Assembly: GCA_002842755.1 (NCBI GenBank)
Contig: PHDU01000039.1
Location: 1-32,670 of the forward strand
Source: Bacteroidetes bacterium HGW-Bacteroidetes-1
Lineage (GTDB): Bacteria > Bacteroidota > Bacteroidia > Bacteroidales > F082
DNA length: 32,670 bases
Direction: 5' to 3'
Numbering within the stretch: position 1 is the stretch's first letter; every line of letters starts with the position of its first letter. This document shows, piece after piece, positions 23,134-32,670 of this stretch. The notes beneath the pieces are model-generated. The model had not been told where the DNA came from and searched no databases. It saw only the letters and a program-made list of their open reading frames with translations. Both the position numbers and the translations under genes were made by a program.

Positions 23134-23526
23134 ATGGCAAGTATTTTTTCAAAAATTGTTCAGGGAGAAATTCCATGCTATCGCATTGCAGAAGATGAAC
23201 TTTTTCTGGCCTTTTTAGATATCAATCCTTTGACTGCTGGTCATACGCTTGTTATTCCTAAAAAAGAGACGGATTATATCTTTGATATAGAAGATATGGA
23301 ACTTTCAAAGATGATGGTTTTTGCAAAAAAAGTTGGAAAAGCGATCGAAAAAGCGATACCATGCAAAAGAATCGGTATTACAGTGATCGGACTTGAGGTT
23401 GCTCACGCACATATCCACCTGATTCCTATTAACAGTATTTTTGACATGGATTTTAGTAAGACGAAACTCAAATTGGAATCTGATGAACTTGCCCGAATTC
23501 AAAAATTAATTGTTTCCAATTTGTAA
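23134..23526 (+). CDS. HIT-family hydrolase (Hint-like nucleotide-binding protein)
   Basis: 131 residues from ATG 23134. An in-frame ATG at 23095 lies inside greA and is rejected. The N-terminus ASIFSKIVQGEIPCYRIAED and the catalytic HAHIHLIP (His91, His93, His95) are diagnostic of the HIT family. These enzymes cleave purine nucleoside phosphoramidates or dinucleoside polyphosphates in the cytoplasm. Exact substrates differ between members and cannot be told here. The usual N-terminal FxDI-P segment is present as FLDINPLTAGHTLVIPK. It is probably cotranscribed with greA. Confidence 0.93.
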   Translation: MASIFSKIVQGEIPCYRIAEDELFLAFLDINPLTAGHTLVIPKKETDYIFDIEDMELSKMMVFAKKVGKAIEKAIPCKRIGITVIGLEVAHAHIHLIPINSIFDMDFSKTKLKLESDELARIQKLIVSNL

Positions 23527-23604
23527 AACTTCAAGGTTTACGTTTTCAATTTGTCGGCCTTTTAATTGGAATAACATGTTAGCAATTAGCATAATACAAT
23601 TATT

Positions 23605-25506
23605 TCAATAAGCCCTTTCATCGCGGCCTTCAATGTAATTAATGAAAGATTTATTGACCACTTTGTTACCTCCGGGTGTTGGATAGTCACCCGTAAAATA
23701 CCAATCTCCTAAATGATTGGGGATGGCTTTATGTAAGTTTTCGATGGTTTGATAGACAACGGTTACTTTTGATTTAACTGTTGGGGAGGTGACCATCTGT
23801 GCTATCTTTCCGGATATCTGCTCAGCAGTAAAGGGTTTGTAAATCTTCTTTACATGATTAACAATTTCTTCCTTGGGAAGCTTTTCCTGAGCTTTACAGC
23901 GTTGGTATACTTCGTTAATAATATGTTCCTGTCGGGTCTCCTTGAGCAATGCGATGGCAGCTCTGAAAGCAATAAAATCGCTCAATTTGGCCATGTCGAT
24001 ACCATAACAATCCGGATAACGTATTTGTGGTGCTGAGGATGCAATAACAATATGCTTTGGTTCGAGACGGTCAAGAATTCGCACAATGCTGTTTCTTAAC
24101 GTGGTTCCACGAACGATGGAGTCATCAATAACGACCAAAGAATCAGTACCTGCACGAACAACTCCGTATGTTACATCATAAATATGGGCAACCAGATCGT
24201 TGCGTTGGTTATCCTGGGTGATAAATGTGCGAAGTTTCATATCTTTAACCGCAATATCATCCACCCTAAGTCTTACATCAAAAATATCATCCAAAAGTTC
24301 TTCTGTAAGAATGTTTCTTGAAGCAAGAACCTTTTCTTTTTTCATTTGAAGACAATAGCTGTTCAGTTCTTCAACCATACCTCTGAAAGCGGCCGAGGCA
24401 GTATTTGGGATATAAGAGAAAACAGTATTCTTTAAATCAAAATCTATTGTATTTAAAATGAGGGGAGTGATCAGCTTTCCCAACATCTTGCGCTCCTGAT
24501 AAATGTGGGCATCTGTACCGCGTGAAAAATAAATCCGCTCAAAAGAACAGGATCGTTTTGCGGTAGGTGCCTTGCATATTTCTTCAGACCAGGTGCCATC
24601 TTTTTTTATGATTAAGGCATGGCCTGGCTTTAACTCCTTAATGAGTTCCAACTTTACGTTAAAGGCGGTCTGTATTGGAGGTCTTTCAGAAGTGGCTACC
24701 ACAATTTCATCATCCGCATAATAATATGCTGGTCGAATTCCTGCAGGATCTCTCATCACAAAAGCATCACCATGACCTATCATTCCGGTAATAACATATC
24801 CGCCATCCCAGTATTGCGAGCTTTCCTCTAAAATACTTCTAACATCAAGTTCGGATGCAATTTTGTGGGATATTTCCCGCTTACTCAACCCTGAAGTTCT
24901 ATACTTCTGATAAATGCGTTCATTTTCTACATCAAGAAAATGGCCAATCTTTTCCAGCACTGTAACTGTATCAGAAGTTTCCACAGGATACTGTCCTAAA
25001 TCTACAAGTTTATCGAAAAGCTCATCGACATTTGTCATATTGAAATTACCGGCAAGAACCAGATTGCGCGTCATCCAGTTATTGGCTCTCACAAAAGGAT
25101 GAAGGTTTGCGATGCTGTTAAGACCAAAAGTTCCATAGCGTAAATGACCCATGAAAAGCTCGCCGGTAAAGTCAAGATTTTGCTTGAGCCATTGAACATC
25201 GTTAAGTCGTGCCGGATGCTTTTCGTTGATCTCTTGCAGTTTATCATAAACTTGGTTAAAGATATCCTTGATAGGCGTGTTGGAATTGCTTCGTAACCTG
25301 CTAATGTATTTATTTCCAGGTGTCATATCAAGTTTTATCCCGGCAATACCCGCTCCATCCTGCCCGCGATTGTGCTGTTTCTGCATTAATAAGTGCAGTT
25401 TCTGAAGCCCGTAAAACGAAGATCCGTATTGGCCAAGATAGTATTCAAGTGGCTTTAATAGGCGGATCATCGCAATGCCACATTCATGTTTGATTTGGTC
25501 GCTCAT
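23605..25506 (-). CDS. Long PurF-like amidophosphoribosyltransferase (class II glutamine amidotransferase)
   Basis: 633 residues, longer than typical PurF (about 470-510). The N-terminal glutaminase has its nucleophile at Cys9 (HECGIA), so maturation must remove eight residues. QKQHNRGQDGAGI and GHLRYGTFG are typical of the fold. The phosphoribosyltransferase part has the PRPP loop VVIDDSIVRGTTLRNS near residue 455. PurF makes phosphoribosylamine from PRPP and glutamine, the first step of purine synthesis. The extra length includes a region after the glutaminase and a C-terminal extension (KVTVVYQTIENLHKAIP ... YIEGRDERAY). Bacteroidota often carry such a long paralogue beside a normal PurF, so I leave the symbol blank. 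It is convergent with the HIT gene and divergent from the GNAT gene. Confidence 0.85.
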   Translation of the reverse strand: MSDQIKHECGIAMIRLLKPLEYYLGQYGSSFYGLQKLHLLMQKQHNRGQDGAGIAGIKLDMTPGNKYISRLRSNSNTPIKDIFNQVYDKLQEINEKHPARLNDVQWLKQNLDFTGELFMGHLRYGTFGLNSIANLHPFVRANNWMTRNLVLAGNFNMTNVDELFDKLVDLGQYPVETSDTVTVLEKIGHFLDVENERIYQKYRTSGLSKREISHKIASELDVRSILEESSQYWDGGYVITGMIGHGDAFVMRDPAGIRPAYYYADDEIVVATSERPPIQTAFNVKLELIKELKPGHALIIKKDGTWSEEICKAPTAKRSCSFERIYFSRGTDAHIYQERKMLGKLITPLILNTIDFDLKNTVFSYIPNTASAAFRGMVEELNSYCLQMKKEKVLASRNILTEELLDDIFDVRLRVDDIAVKDMKLRTFITQDNQRNDLVAHIYDVTYGVVRAGTDSLVVIDDSIVRGTTLRNSIVRILDRLEPKHIVIASSAPQIRYPDCYGIDMAKLSDFIAFRAAIALLKETRQEHIINEVYQRCKAQEKLPKEEIVNHVKKIYKPFTAEQISGKIAQMVTSPTVKSKVTVVYQTIENLHKAIPNHLGDWYFTGDYPTPGGNKVVNKSFINYIEGRDERAY

Positions 25507-25532
25507 GTAAAACCGTTAATTCAAAAAAATGG

Positions 25533-25563
25533 TAAATTTGCCTGCAAATAGGATGCAAAAGTA
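25533..25563. promoter_or_regulatory. Divergent -7 elements between PurF-like and GNAT genes
   Basis: Plus strand: TAAATTTG (25533-25540) for the acetyltransferase. Minus strand: TACTTTTG (25556-25563) for the PurF-like gene. Both are perfect TAnnTTTG matches within 69 bp of shared spacer, but neither has a clean -33 TTG at 19-23 bp. Confidence 0.4.
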
Positions 25564-25575
25564 AGTAAAATTCAA

Positions 25576-26025
25576 ATGACAAAAATCCGAAAAGCCAAAC
25601 CTGAAGAATGGTCTGTAATTGTTGATTTTCAGCAACTCATGGCAATGGAAACAGAAAACATTCAACTTGATGCCAAAATTCTGTCCGCTGGAGTAAAGGC
25701 ATTGTTTGAACATCCCGAAAGAGGATGTTACTTTGTTGCTGAAAACGATAAAGACATCGTTGGATCACTGCTTATAACTTATGAATGGAGCGATTGGCGC
25801 AATAAAACAATTTTTTGGATACAATCCGTTTATGTGAAACAGACCTCTCGGCGCAAAGGAGTATACAGACAACTTTATGAGCACATCCGTCAAATGGCTG
25901 AAAATGATCCAACGATAGGTGGAATTCGATTATATGTTGATAAAACGAATATTCCTGCACAAAGTACTTATACCAATCTTGGAATGAATGGAGAGCATTA
26001 TCAACTGTTTGAGTGGATGAAATAG
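25576..26025 (+). CDS. GNAT-family N-acetyltransferase
   Basis: 149 residues. N-terminal TKIRKAKPEEWSVIVDFQQ is followed by GCYFVAEND and GSLLITYEWSDWRN. The acetyl-CoA-binding motif A reads IQSVYVKQTSRRKGVYRQLY (about 84-103), and C-terminal LYVDKTNIPAQSTYTNLGM is typical of motif B. The last Gly of RRxGxG is replaced by Tyr, as in several real members. These enzymes move an acetyl group from acetyl-CoA to an amine. The acceptor is unknown. Confidence 0.88.
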   Translation: MTKIRKAKPEEWSVIVDFQQLMAMETENIQLDAKILSAGVKALFEHPERGCYFVAENDKDIVGSLLITYEWSDWRNKTIFWIQSVYVKQTSRRKGVYRQLYEHIRQMAENDPTIGGIRLYVDKTNIPAQSTYTNLGMNGEHYQLFEWMK

Positions 26026-26171
26026 TTCCAAAGTCCTATAATTTCCTGAATATTTTGGTTTGTTAATTAATAATACAAACTTGAGATTTTCTTTTTATTT
26101 AATTCTCTGTGAAGGCAATTTGCATCATAGTTTATTACCAATTTTGTGATGGTCATTATATCCAAAAACTA

Positions 26172-26179
26172 TATATTTG
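26172..26179 (+). promoter_or_regulatory. -7 element of the YfcC-family gene
   Basis: TATATTTG is a perfect TAnnTTTG 18 bp before the ATG. A TTTG at 26143-26146 lies 25 bp upstream, a little far. Confidence 0.45.
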
Positions 26180-26197
26180 CTGATCAACGATTGAAAT

Positions 26198-27823
26198 ATG
26201 AGTAGAAAGATCAAAGTCCCACACACCTATGTCATTGTTTTCGGAATCATCCTTATTGCTGCCATGCTTACCTGGATTATTCCTCCCGGGAAATATATCG
26301 AAACCAAAAGTTTTTCTGATGGAATTGAGAAGACCGGACTCTCTTTTCACTACAAGGATGAATTGCCAGATAATGAAAGTATTAAATTTCATAGTGAGCC
26401 TCAAACCTGGCAGGTTTTTGCAGCATTATTCAAAGGATTTGTCAAGCAAAGCGGAATCATCATTTTTATTCTTATGATCGGAGGGGCGTTTTGGATCATG
26501 AACCAAAGCAAAGCCATTGATGTAGGAATATTTGCTTTTCTTAAATTCACCAGAAAACTCGAACACAACCGGATAATGAAACGATTGGGCGTTGATAACG
26601 TCATTATGATTATGATCATGACGATGTTCAGCTTTTTTGGTGCTGTATTTGGAATGAGCGAAGAAACAATCGCTTTTGCAATTATTCTGATTCCATTGGC
26701 GATATCCATGGGATATGATTCAATTGTTGGCGTTGGATTGGTTTATGTAGCTGCACACCTGGGTTTTGCGGGGGCGATACTTAATCCTTTTACCATTGGA
26801 ATAGCACAGGGACTTGCAGACATTCCCTTGTTCTCAGGCATTGAATATCGTATTTTTTGTTGGGTGGTTATCAATGTGATCGGTTTCTACTTTGTATTAA
26901 GATATGCTGCCAAACTGAGAAAAAATCCACAATCATCTCTTGTTTACGAAGAAGATGCCTATTGGAGAAATAAAGAGACAGTTCAAGATGAACAAATTGT
27001 GTACTATACACCTCGTATGGCCTGGATTGTTTATGTGTTCATCTTGCTTTCATTGATCGTTTTTTCGTTGCTTTATCCAATAACTGTAATGACCATTGGC
27101 AACAGTTCTTTTAGTTTCTGGGTGTTACCGGCTTCTACAGTACTTTTCGCACTTTTTGGCTGGTTAACCTTAAAAAAATCAGTACACTATTTTATTTTAC
27201 TGCTGCTTACTTATACAATACTTTTTCTTATAATTGGCGTGATGGGTTATGGGTGGTATGTGATGGAAATTGCAACCTTGTTTTTAGCCATGGGAATTGC
27301 CAGCGGGTTGGCAATTAACAAAACCGCTGATGACATTGCCAAATTATTTCTTGAAGGAGTAAAAGATATTCTCTCAGCTGCAATCATTGTAGGTCTTGCA
27401 GGAGGAATTATCGTTATTCTGGAAGATGGTGGAATTATTGATTCCATCTTATATGGTCTTTCAAAAGCTATGGTCAATTTTGGTGAAATTGCCTCCATTG
27501 GAGTAATGTACATGATTCAAACGATCATTAATATTGTAATACCGTCAGGGTCCGCTAAAGCCGCTATCACCATGCCTATTATGGCCCCTTTCAGCGATTT
27601 AATAGGTATTTCGCGGCAGGCTACAGTAATGGCATTCCAGTTTGGCGACGGATTCACAAACATGATAACACCAACATCAGGAGTACTGATTGCCGTTTTA
27701 GGCGTTGCCAGAATCCCTTATGATAAATGGGTACGATGGGTATGGCCCATGGTGTTATTGTTGGTAATTCTTGGATTTTTACTTTTAATCCCAACTGTAA
27801 CAATCCATCTTAATGGTTTTTAA
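26198..27823 (+). CDS. YfcC-family membrane carrier (DcuC/C4-dicarboxylate anaerobic carrier superfamily)
   Basis: 541 residues with about a dozen hydrophobic helices. It opens with the family's KVPHTYVIVFGIILIAAMLT and WIIPPGKY. MSEETIAFAIILIPLAISMG and GFAGAILNPFTIGIAQGLA match the first conserved half, and IPSGSAKAAITMPIMAPFSD and FQFGDGFTNMITPTSGV match the second, re-entrant half. Relatives carry dicarboxylates or amino-acid-like substrates, usually with ions, across the inner membrane. The substrate here cannot be named. It is a single gene with its own -7 element; a hybrid sensor follows after 205 bp, which might be a regulator but shows no direct link. Confidence 0.88.
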   Translation: MSRKIKVPHTYVIVFGIILIAAMLTWIIPPGKYIETKSFSDGIEKTGLSFHYKDELPDNESIKFHSEPQTWQVFAALFKGFVKQSGIIIFILMIGGAFWIMNQSKAIDVGIFAFLKFTRKLEHNRIMKRLGVDNVIMIMIMTMFSFFGAVFGMSEETIAFAIILIPLAISMGYDSIVGVGLVYVAAHLGFAGAILNPFTIGIAQGLADIPLFSGIEYRIFCWVVINVIGFYFVLRYAAKLRKNPQSSLVYEEDAYWRNKETVQDEQIVYYTPRMAWIVYVFILLSLIVFSLLYPITVMTIGNSSFSFWVLPASTVLFALFGWLTLKKSVHYFILLLLTYTILFLIIGVMGYGWYVMEIATLFLAMGIASGLAINKTADDIAKLFLEGVKDILSAAIIVGLAGGIIVILEDGGIIDSILYGLSKAMVNFGEIASIGVMYMIQTIINIVIPSGSAKAAITMPIMAPFSDLIGISRQATVMAFQFGDGFTNMITPTSGVLIAVLGVARIPYDKWVRWVWPMVLLLVILGFLLLIPTVTIHLNGF

Positions 27824-27880
27824 GGATAAATTATTCCAATAGATATTAAATGCGTTCATTTAGAGCAAAGTCATTTTTAA

Positions 27881-27923
27881 TTTGACAGGAATTATTGTTT
27901 AAAGTTAACTTTGTGTATCTTTG
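27881..27923 (+). promoter_or_regulatory. Two overlapping promoters of the hybrid sensor gene
   Basis: TTTG (27881-27884), 21 bp, TAACTTTG (27906-27913); and TTG (27895-27897), 18 bp, TATCTTTG (27916-27923). Both -7 boxes are perfect. The small palindrome AACCTT-A-AAGGTT (27932-27944) lies just after them. The leader is about 105 nt. Confidence 0.6.
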
Positions 27924-28037
27924 AATGCTGCAACCTTAAAGGTTTATTATAATCCGTTGCTTATTCAGTATAATTGGAAAAGTATAAAAGAGCCCTTTGA
28001 AGTTTATTGCATTTAAGACAATTTAGAGGTGTATCTC

Positions 28038-31000
28038 ATGTGTAATTTTAAACCCAGATTTATTATCATTGGACTCATTCTGATTTTATTATTGGGGCAA
28101 AATACCACATGGGGTCAGAAAGAAATTAATAAAAATATTCGTTTCCAGTCACTGACGACACGTCAAGGTTTGTCGCGTGCCCTTCTTAAAGCCATGGAAA
28201 CGGATGATTACGGGATGTTGTGGATCGCTACAGAGAATGGCCTCAATCGGTGGGATGGCTACCAGTTCGTGGTTTTCCGGAACGAAACTGAAAACCCAAA
28301 ATCGTTGCCCGATAATCATGTAATTTCACTTTATAATGCCGGTAAAAAAGGATTGTTTGTTGGAACCCGTAACGGAATATTGGCGAGATATAACTACTAT
28401 TTCAATAATTTTGATCGAATTCTGTTTCCTGAGAATATTGCAGAAGCTTTTACTTCTTCAGAGCCTGAATATATGGCTATGGATGAAAGGGGAGTTCTTT
28501 GGATTGCCTCAACCAATGGTTTTTTCGGCTATGAAAATGAAACCGGAAAAGCCTGGCACTATCATCCCGGAAACTCAGGTTTAGAATCCCAATATATCAA
28601 ACATGTTTTTATTGATTCGCAGCAAAGGATGTGGCTTTCAACCGATGCTGGATTGGCAATTGTGCAGGATTATCAAAATCCTGATTCTCTAAAAATTATT
28701 ACATTTAGTTCTTCAGAATTACCAAGTCCCTATGCAAAAAGAATTATAGAAGATTTAAAAGGCAGGATATGGTTGGGAACTGATGGCGGATTAAGCCTTT
28801 TTGATGATCAAGAGGAACGATTTATCGCACATTATCAGCATATTAATGATGATTCATCAAGTCTGGCAAACAATTATATCAAAGCAATGGTGCTTGATCA
28901 AAAAGGCAATCTGTGGATTGGTCACGACCTTGGAATTTCTATCTTTAATCCGGATGAAAGATTTTTTAACAATTACGAAGCCAGTTATACAGATGATTAT
29001 GGGCTGATCAACAATTATGTGAAAAGCCTTCTTTTAGACAAACAAAATATAATGTGGATTGGCACAGACATGGGTATCAGTTACTTTAATCCATTGAAAG
29101 AACCCTTTCATTCCGTTCTGCATAAACCAGGAAGAACCGATGGGCTTAGTGGAAGTCTTGTATATGCCATCTGGGAAGATTCCCCCGATAGTATCTGGCT
29201 GGCTACCAATAATGGTTTGAACTTATGGAACCGCCTAACGGGAGAGATTCAAATATTTCAACATCAACAGAACAATACCAAGTCACTTTCGAGCAATATC
29301 GTTCGATGTGTTATGCGCGACTCAAGAGGGGTGCTTTGGGTTGGAACAGATCTTGGGATAAGCATACTTGTTAAAACTATCCGAGGCACAGAATTCCAGC
29401 ATATTTATGCCGGTGAATCGGATAATAAATTGTTAAATAATAACTTCGTCGTTACCATTAAAGAACTTTCAGATGAGAAACTTTGGATTGGTACATGGGG
29501 AGGCGGCGTAAATATTTTAGATACTGATTCGATGTTGTTTAATTATTTGAATGAAGTACCCGATGCGAATGGAATAAAATTAAACAACAATAAAATTGCC
29601 AATATTTTTGAGGACAGCCAACGTCAAGTTTGGTTACGCAGCGGCGACATTTATGATCTGAATACGCAAACTATCAAACCGTTTCCCTTCCCCGAAACCC
29701 TCAACAACATCAATTTCTTTTTTGAAGACAGCCAGAAACGTATCTGGATTGGAACCTCTTCCAGCGGTTTAAGTTATTATGATCCTCAAAATAACAAACT
29801 GTATCAGCTGGAACAATTTCCATTATTAAATGAAGGGGCTTCGGCAAGCATGCTTGAAGACGATTCGGGCAATTTTTGGATTGCACTTAATAAACAACTT
29901 TTTCAACTTCGTTCTAATTTGAAAGAAATACGGGTTTTCGATGACAGCGATGGCCTACAAGGAGACGACTTTAGCAATGAAACAGCCTTTTTGGGTAGTG
30001 ATGGCTTCTTTTATTTTGGCGGTAATCTAGGTGTAACATTTTTTAAACCTTCCGAGATCTTTTTAAATGAAAATCCGATTCAGGTTTATCTAACCGGTTT
30101 ACACCTGAATAATCAGTTGCTAAAACCAATGAAAGGAACGCTGCTTGACTCTACAATTTTCACAAAACATAAACTCATCCTGCCTTATAATCACCGTGAA
30201 CTTATGTTTGAATTTGTAGGTATCAATTACACCAATCCGGAAAAAAACCAATTTGCTTTTATGATTGAAGGTTTGCAAAACGATTGGGTTTATACTTCAG
30301 CCAGCCAGCGAAAAGCAAGCTATTTCAGACTTCCTCCCGGAAAATATACATTCAAGGTTAAAGGTGCAAACAACAGTGGAATCTGGAATGAGAACGCCAC
30401 TACATTAGAAATCGTTGTTTTGCCGCCATGGCACCAACTCTGGTGGGTTAGGGTAATCGCAGCAATAATTGCTTTGATGATGATTTATCTTTTTACTGTT
30501 TGGAGAACCAAAAAACTAACCAGACAAAAGCGAATTTTGGAACAAAAAGTAAGCGAAAGAACACTTCAATTGGAAATTCAAAACAAAGAGATCGCATTGA
30601 AGAATATTCAGCTGAAAGAGGCAAGCAGGGCCAAATCAGAATTTCTTGCCAATATGAGTCACGAAATAAGAACTCCACTAAACGGAGTGATTGGTTTTAC
30701 TGATTTGGTACTGAAAACAGATCTTAATGCCAATCAAACGGAATACCTAAACATCGTTAATCAGTCTGCCGAGGGTTTACTCAATATCATCAATGATATT
30801 CTTGATTTTTCAAAGATAGAAGCTGGTAAATTAGAGCTTTATATAGAAAAAATTGATTTAAAAGAGATTGGAAATCAAGCTGTTGATATTGTCTCTTTTC
30901 AAGCACAAAATAAAGGTCTTGAGATACTTCTTAATCAGCCACCTCACCTGCCCCACTTCGTTTGGGCCGATATTGTGCGCCTCAAACAGGTTATTGTCAA

Positions 31001-32540
31001 TTTACTCAGTAACGCTGTAAAATTTACTGAAAAAGGTGAAATTGAATTCAAAATTGAACTTGTAAGTGAGGATGATGGAGGGAATGCCAATTTTCGTTTT
31101 AGTGTCAGGGACACTGGAATAGGAATCAAACCAGAGAATATGAAGCTCATTTTTGATGCTTTTACGCAAGAAGACAGTTCAACAACAAAGCGCTTTGGAG
31201 GAACTGGTTTGGGATTAACCATCTCCAACCGACTGCTCGGCTTGATGGGGTCTAAACTACAAGTAACAAGTGAATCAGGAAAGGGAAGCACATTCTTTTT
31301 TGATATCCAGCTTAAATATGAAAATGATGCAACTGCAAAACCTGACGAAATAGAGGAAATAGACAAGGTGCTGATTGTGGACGACAATGAAAACAACAGA
31401 ACTATTTTAAAGGAGATGTTGTTGTATTACAATATCATCGCTTCTGAGGCTGAAAGCGGTTTTCGGGCATTAGAGATTATGAAGGATAATGCAGAATTTG
31501 ATCTTATTTTTATGGACTATCACATGCCGGAGATGGATGGTTTGGAAGTAGTAAAAAGATTAAAAGAAACCCCAGGATTGTTGAACCCACATACTAAAAT
31601 CATTATGTGGCACAGTTCGTCGGATGATCAGGATTTCATAAATAAATGTGAGCATCTTGGAGTTAAAATTCGCATGGTAAAGCCTATTAAGTTGAAAAGT
31701 CTCTTTCAAACACTGAGCAAAATTTCTCATAAAGCAGAAATACAATTAAATACCAATCAAAGCATTCATTTTGTCTTCGAAGGAATGTTTAATATTTTGC
31801 TTGTTGAAGATAATATGGTGAACATTCTTCTTTCTAAAACGATCCTTCAAAAAGTATTGCCCCAATCGAAATTATATGAAACCCATGATGGGTCTGAAGC
31901 TGTAGAATTTTGTAAAAAGCAGATACCCGACCTGATATTTATGGATATACAAATGCCGGTAATGAATGGTTATGAGGCAACAAAAAATATAAGAACCATT
32001 CAAGGTTGTGAAAAAATACCAATTGTGGCGCTTACTGCCGGTAATGTTAAAGGTGAAAAAGAGAAATGCTATGATGCAGGGATGAGTGATTTTGTTACCA
32101 AACCTGTGATCGAACGTACAATCGCCTTAACGATCAAAAAATGGCTCAATCCCGATGTTTTACATTTAAATAAAGTTGATCCCTTAGTTCACCAACAAAA
32201 CGAAAATTTTTCTTTGGAATTATTAAAGAATGACTTGGGAGAAGATCCTGTTTTTCTTAAAGAATTTCTTCTTGTTCTTCAGGAAAACCTGTTAACATCA
32301 AAATCTGAAATACGAATCCACTTTGATGCTCAAAATCTGGCAGCCTATCATGAAGCAATTCATAAGTTGAAAGGTACTGCCTTTTCCATTCACTTAAATG
32401 TTTTGGCAAAGCTTGCTGTTGAACTTGAGAAAATAGAGGACTTCTCTGATAAAAAAGTAATCGCTACGATGATTGACTTTGAGAAAACAATAGACGATTT
32501 GTTACCTCAGATTGAATTAGAGCTAAAAAAATATAGCTGA
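28038..32540 (+). CDS. Hybrid sensor histidine kinase with two receivers and an Hpt domain
   Basis: 1500 residues from ATG 28038; GTG 28029 is an alternative start. A signal peptide (ending TTWGQ) leads into a periplasmic propeller of WIGT...G-type repeats (to about 680). A Y_Y_Y domain covers about 735-796, one membrane helix about 799-821, then a coiled coil. HisKA has His875 in [10 protein letters not shown] and HATPase has Asn992 in [10 protein letters not shown] plus [13 protein letters not shown]. Two receivers follow, with Asp1160 ([12 protein letters not shown]) and Asp1303 ([12 protein letters not shown]). A C-terminal Hpt has His1442 in [10 protein letters not shown]. Classic Bacteroidota hybrid systems end in an AraC-type DNA-binding domain; this one has none. 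The signal must leave through Hpt to a separate regulator that is not evident next to the gene. Confidence 0.92.
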   Translation: MCNFKPRFIIIGLILILLLGQNTTWGQKEINKNIRFQSLTTRQGLSRALLKAMETDDYGMLWIATENGLNRWDGYQFVVFRNETENPKSLPDNHVISLYNAGKKGLFVGTRNGILARYNYYFNNFDRILFPENIAEAFTSSEPEYMAMDERGVLWIASTNGFFGYENETGKAWHYHPGNSGLESQYIKHVFIDSQQRMWLSTDAGLAIVQDYQNPDSLKIITFSSSELPSPYAKRIIEDLKGRIWLGTDGGLSLFDDQEERFIAHYQHINDDSSSLANNYIKAMVLDQKGNLWIGHDLGISIFNPDERFFNNYEASYTDDYGLINNYVKSLLLDKQNIMWIGTDMGISYFNPLKEPFHSVLHKPGRTDGLSGSLVYAIWEDSPDSIWLATNNGLNLWNRLTGEIQIFQHQQNNTKSLSSNIVRCVMRDSRGVLWVGTDLGISILVKTIRGTEFQHIYAGESDNKLLNNNFVVTIKELSDEKLWIGTWGGGVNILDTDSMLFNYLNEVPDANGIKLNNNKIANIFEDSQRQVWLRSGDIYDLNTQTIKPFPFPETLNNINFFFEDSQKRIWIGTSSSGLSYYDPQNNKLYQLEQFPLLNEGASASMLEDDSGNFWIALNKQLFQLRSNLKEIRVFDDSDGLQGDDFSNETAFLGSDGFFYFGGNLGVTFFKPSEIFLNENPIQVYLTGLHLNNQLLKPMKGTLLDSTIFTKHKLILPYNHRELMFEFVGINYTNPEKNQFAFMIEGLQNDWVYTSASQRKASYFRLPPGKYTFKVKGANNSGIWNENATTLEIVVLPPWHQLWWVRVIAAIIALMMIYLFTVWRTKKLTRQKRILEQKVSERTLQLEIQNKEIALKNIQLKEASRAKSEFLANMSHEIRTPLNGVIGFTDLVLKTDLNANQTEYLNIVNQSAEGLLNIINDILDFSKIEAGKLELYIEKIDLKEIGNQAVDIVSFQAQNKGLEILLNQPPHLPHFVWADIVRLKQVIVNLLSNAVKFTEKGEIEFKIELVSEDDGGNANFRFSVRDTGIGIKPENMKLIFDAFTQEDSSTTKRFGGTGLGLTISNRLLGLMGSKLQVTSESGKGSTFFFDIQLKYENDATAKPDEIEEIDKVLIVDDNENNRTILKEMLLYYNIIASEAESGFRALEIMKDNAEFDLIFMDYHMPEMDGLEVVKRLKETPGLLNPHTKIIMWHSSSDDQDFINKCEHLGVKIRMVKPIKLKSLFQTLSKISHKAEIQLNTNQSIHFVFEGMFNILLVEDNMVNILLSKTILQKVLPQSKLYETHDGSEAVEFCKKQIPDLIFMDIQMPVMNGYEATKNIRTIQGCEKIPIVALTAGNVKGEKEKCYDAGMSDFVTKPVIERTIALTIKKWLNPDVLHLNKVDPLVHQQNENFSLELLKNDLGEDPVFLKEFLLVLQENLLTSKSEIRIHFDAQNLAAYHEAIHKLKGTAFSIHLNVLAKLAVELEKIEDFSDKKVIATMIDFEKTIDDLLPQIELELKKYS

Positions 32541-32670
32541 ATTTTCAGGGTAACTGATTGATAAACTGTAAGTGATAGATTTGTAGCACCAGTATCTAAT
32601 ACAGTCTGAATATTATAAGGTTTCATCACTGCTTATCATAAATACTGAATCTATTAGTCAAATATTTTTA

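Overview
The window reads as a Bacteroidota chromosome. The evidence is the many promoters of the form TTG-N21-TAnnTTTG, a propeller-type hybrid two-component sensor, a TonB-dependent receptor with a carboxypeptidase-regulatory-like N-terminus followed by a PorV/PorQ-type barrel protein, a LytS-type kinase fused to a periplasmic propeller, and the AT-rich coding style. I cannot place it below phylum from sequence alone.

Region 1 (1 to about 7460) is accessory DNA ending at an intact tRNA-Lys(CTT) gene (7461-7533, minus). From left to right it holds a partial PIN-domain gene, an AAA/DUF4143 ATPase, a secreted HExxH peptidase-like protein, a 70-residue membrane protein and a second AAA ATPase. 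All five lie on the minus strand. The last four each have a copy, or truncated copy, of one dispersed repeat of about 330 bp at or near the 3' end, always in the same orientation. This gene-plus-repeat layout looks like a cassette array. The repeat copy at 539-796 has supplied the last 27 codons of the first ATPase. Next comes a separate segment carrying a third AAA ATPase on the plus strand, with two perfect inverted repeats over its promoter. That segment lies between displaced copies of the tRNA-Lys 3' end (5508-5540 and 7160-7189). A 112-bp block around the tRNA-Lys end is duplicated at 5429-5540 and 7382-7493. A tRNA-like remnant is split in its anticodon loop by a 181-bp insert made largely of a 66-bp tandem repeat.

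Region 2 (7640-13200) holds a lipoprotein resembling a Rieske protein that has lost its cluster ligands. It is followed by a lysine-rich small lipoprotein, a 1062-residue propeller/Y_Y_Y/LytS-type histidine kinase, its likely LytTR response regulator, and a small acidic membrane-anchored protein.

Region 3 (13246-22548) is a three-gene outer-membrane/secretion operon: TonB-dependent receptor, a 1456-residue exported protein with a type IX secretion-like C-terminal domain, and a PorV/PorQ-type barrel. A promoter and a strong hairpin terminator separate it from greA.

Region 4 (22550-32670) is mostly housekeeping: greA, a HIT-family hydrolase, a long PurF-like amidotransferase on the minus strand, a divergent GNAT acetyltransferase and a YfcC/DcuC-type carrier. 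It ends with a 1494-residue hybrid sensor kinase (propeller, Y_Y_Y, HisKA, HATPase, two receivers, Hpt) that has no DNA-binding domain. The last 130 bases carry no gene; one TAnnTTTG match lies at 32576-32583.
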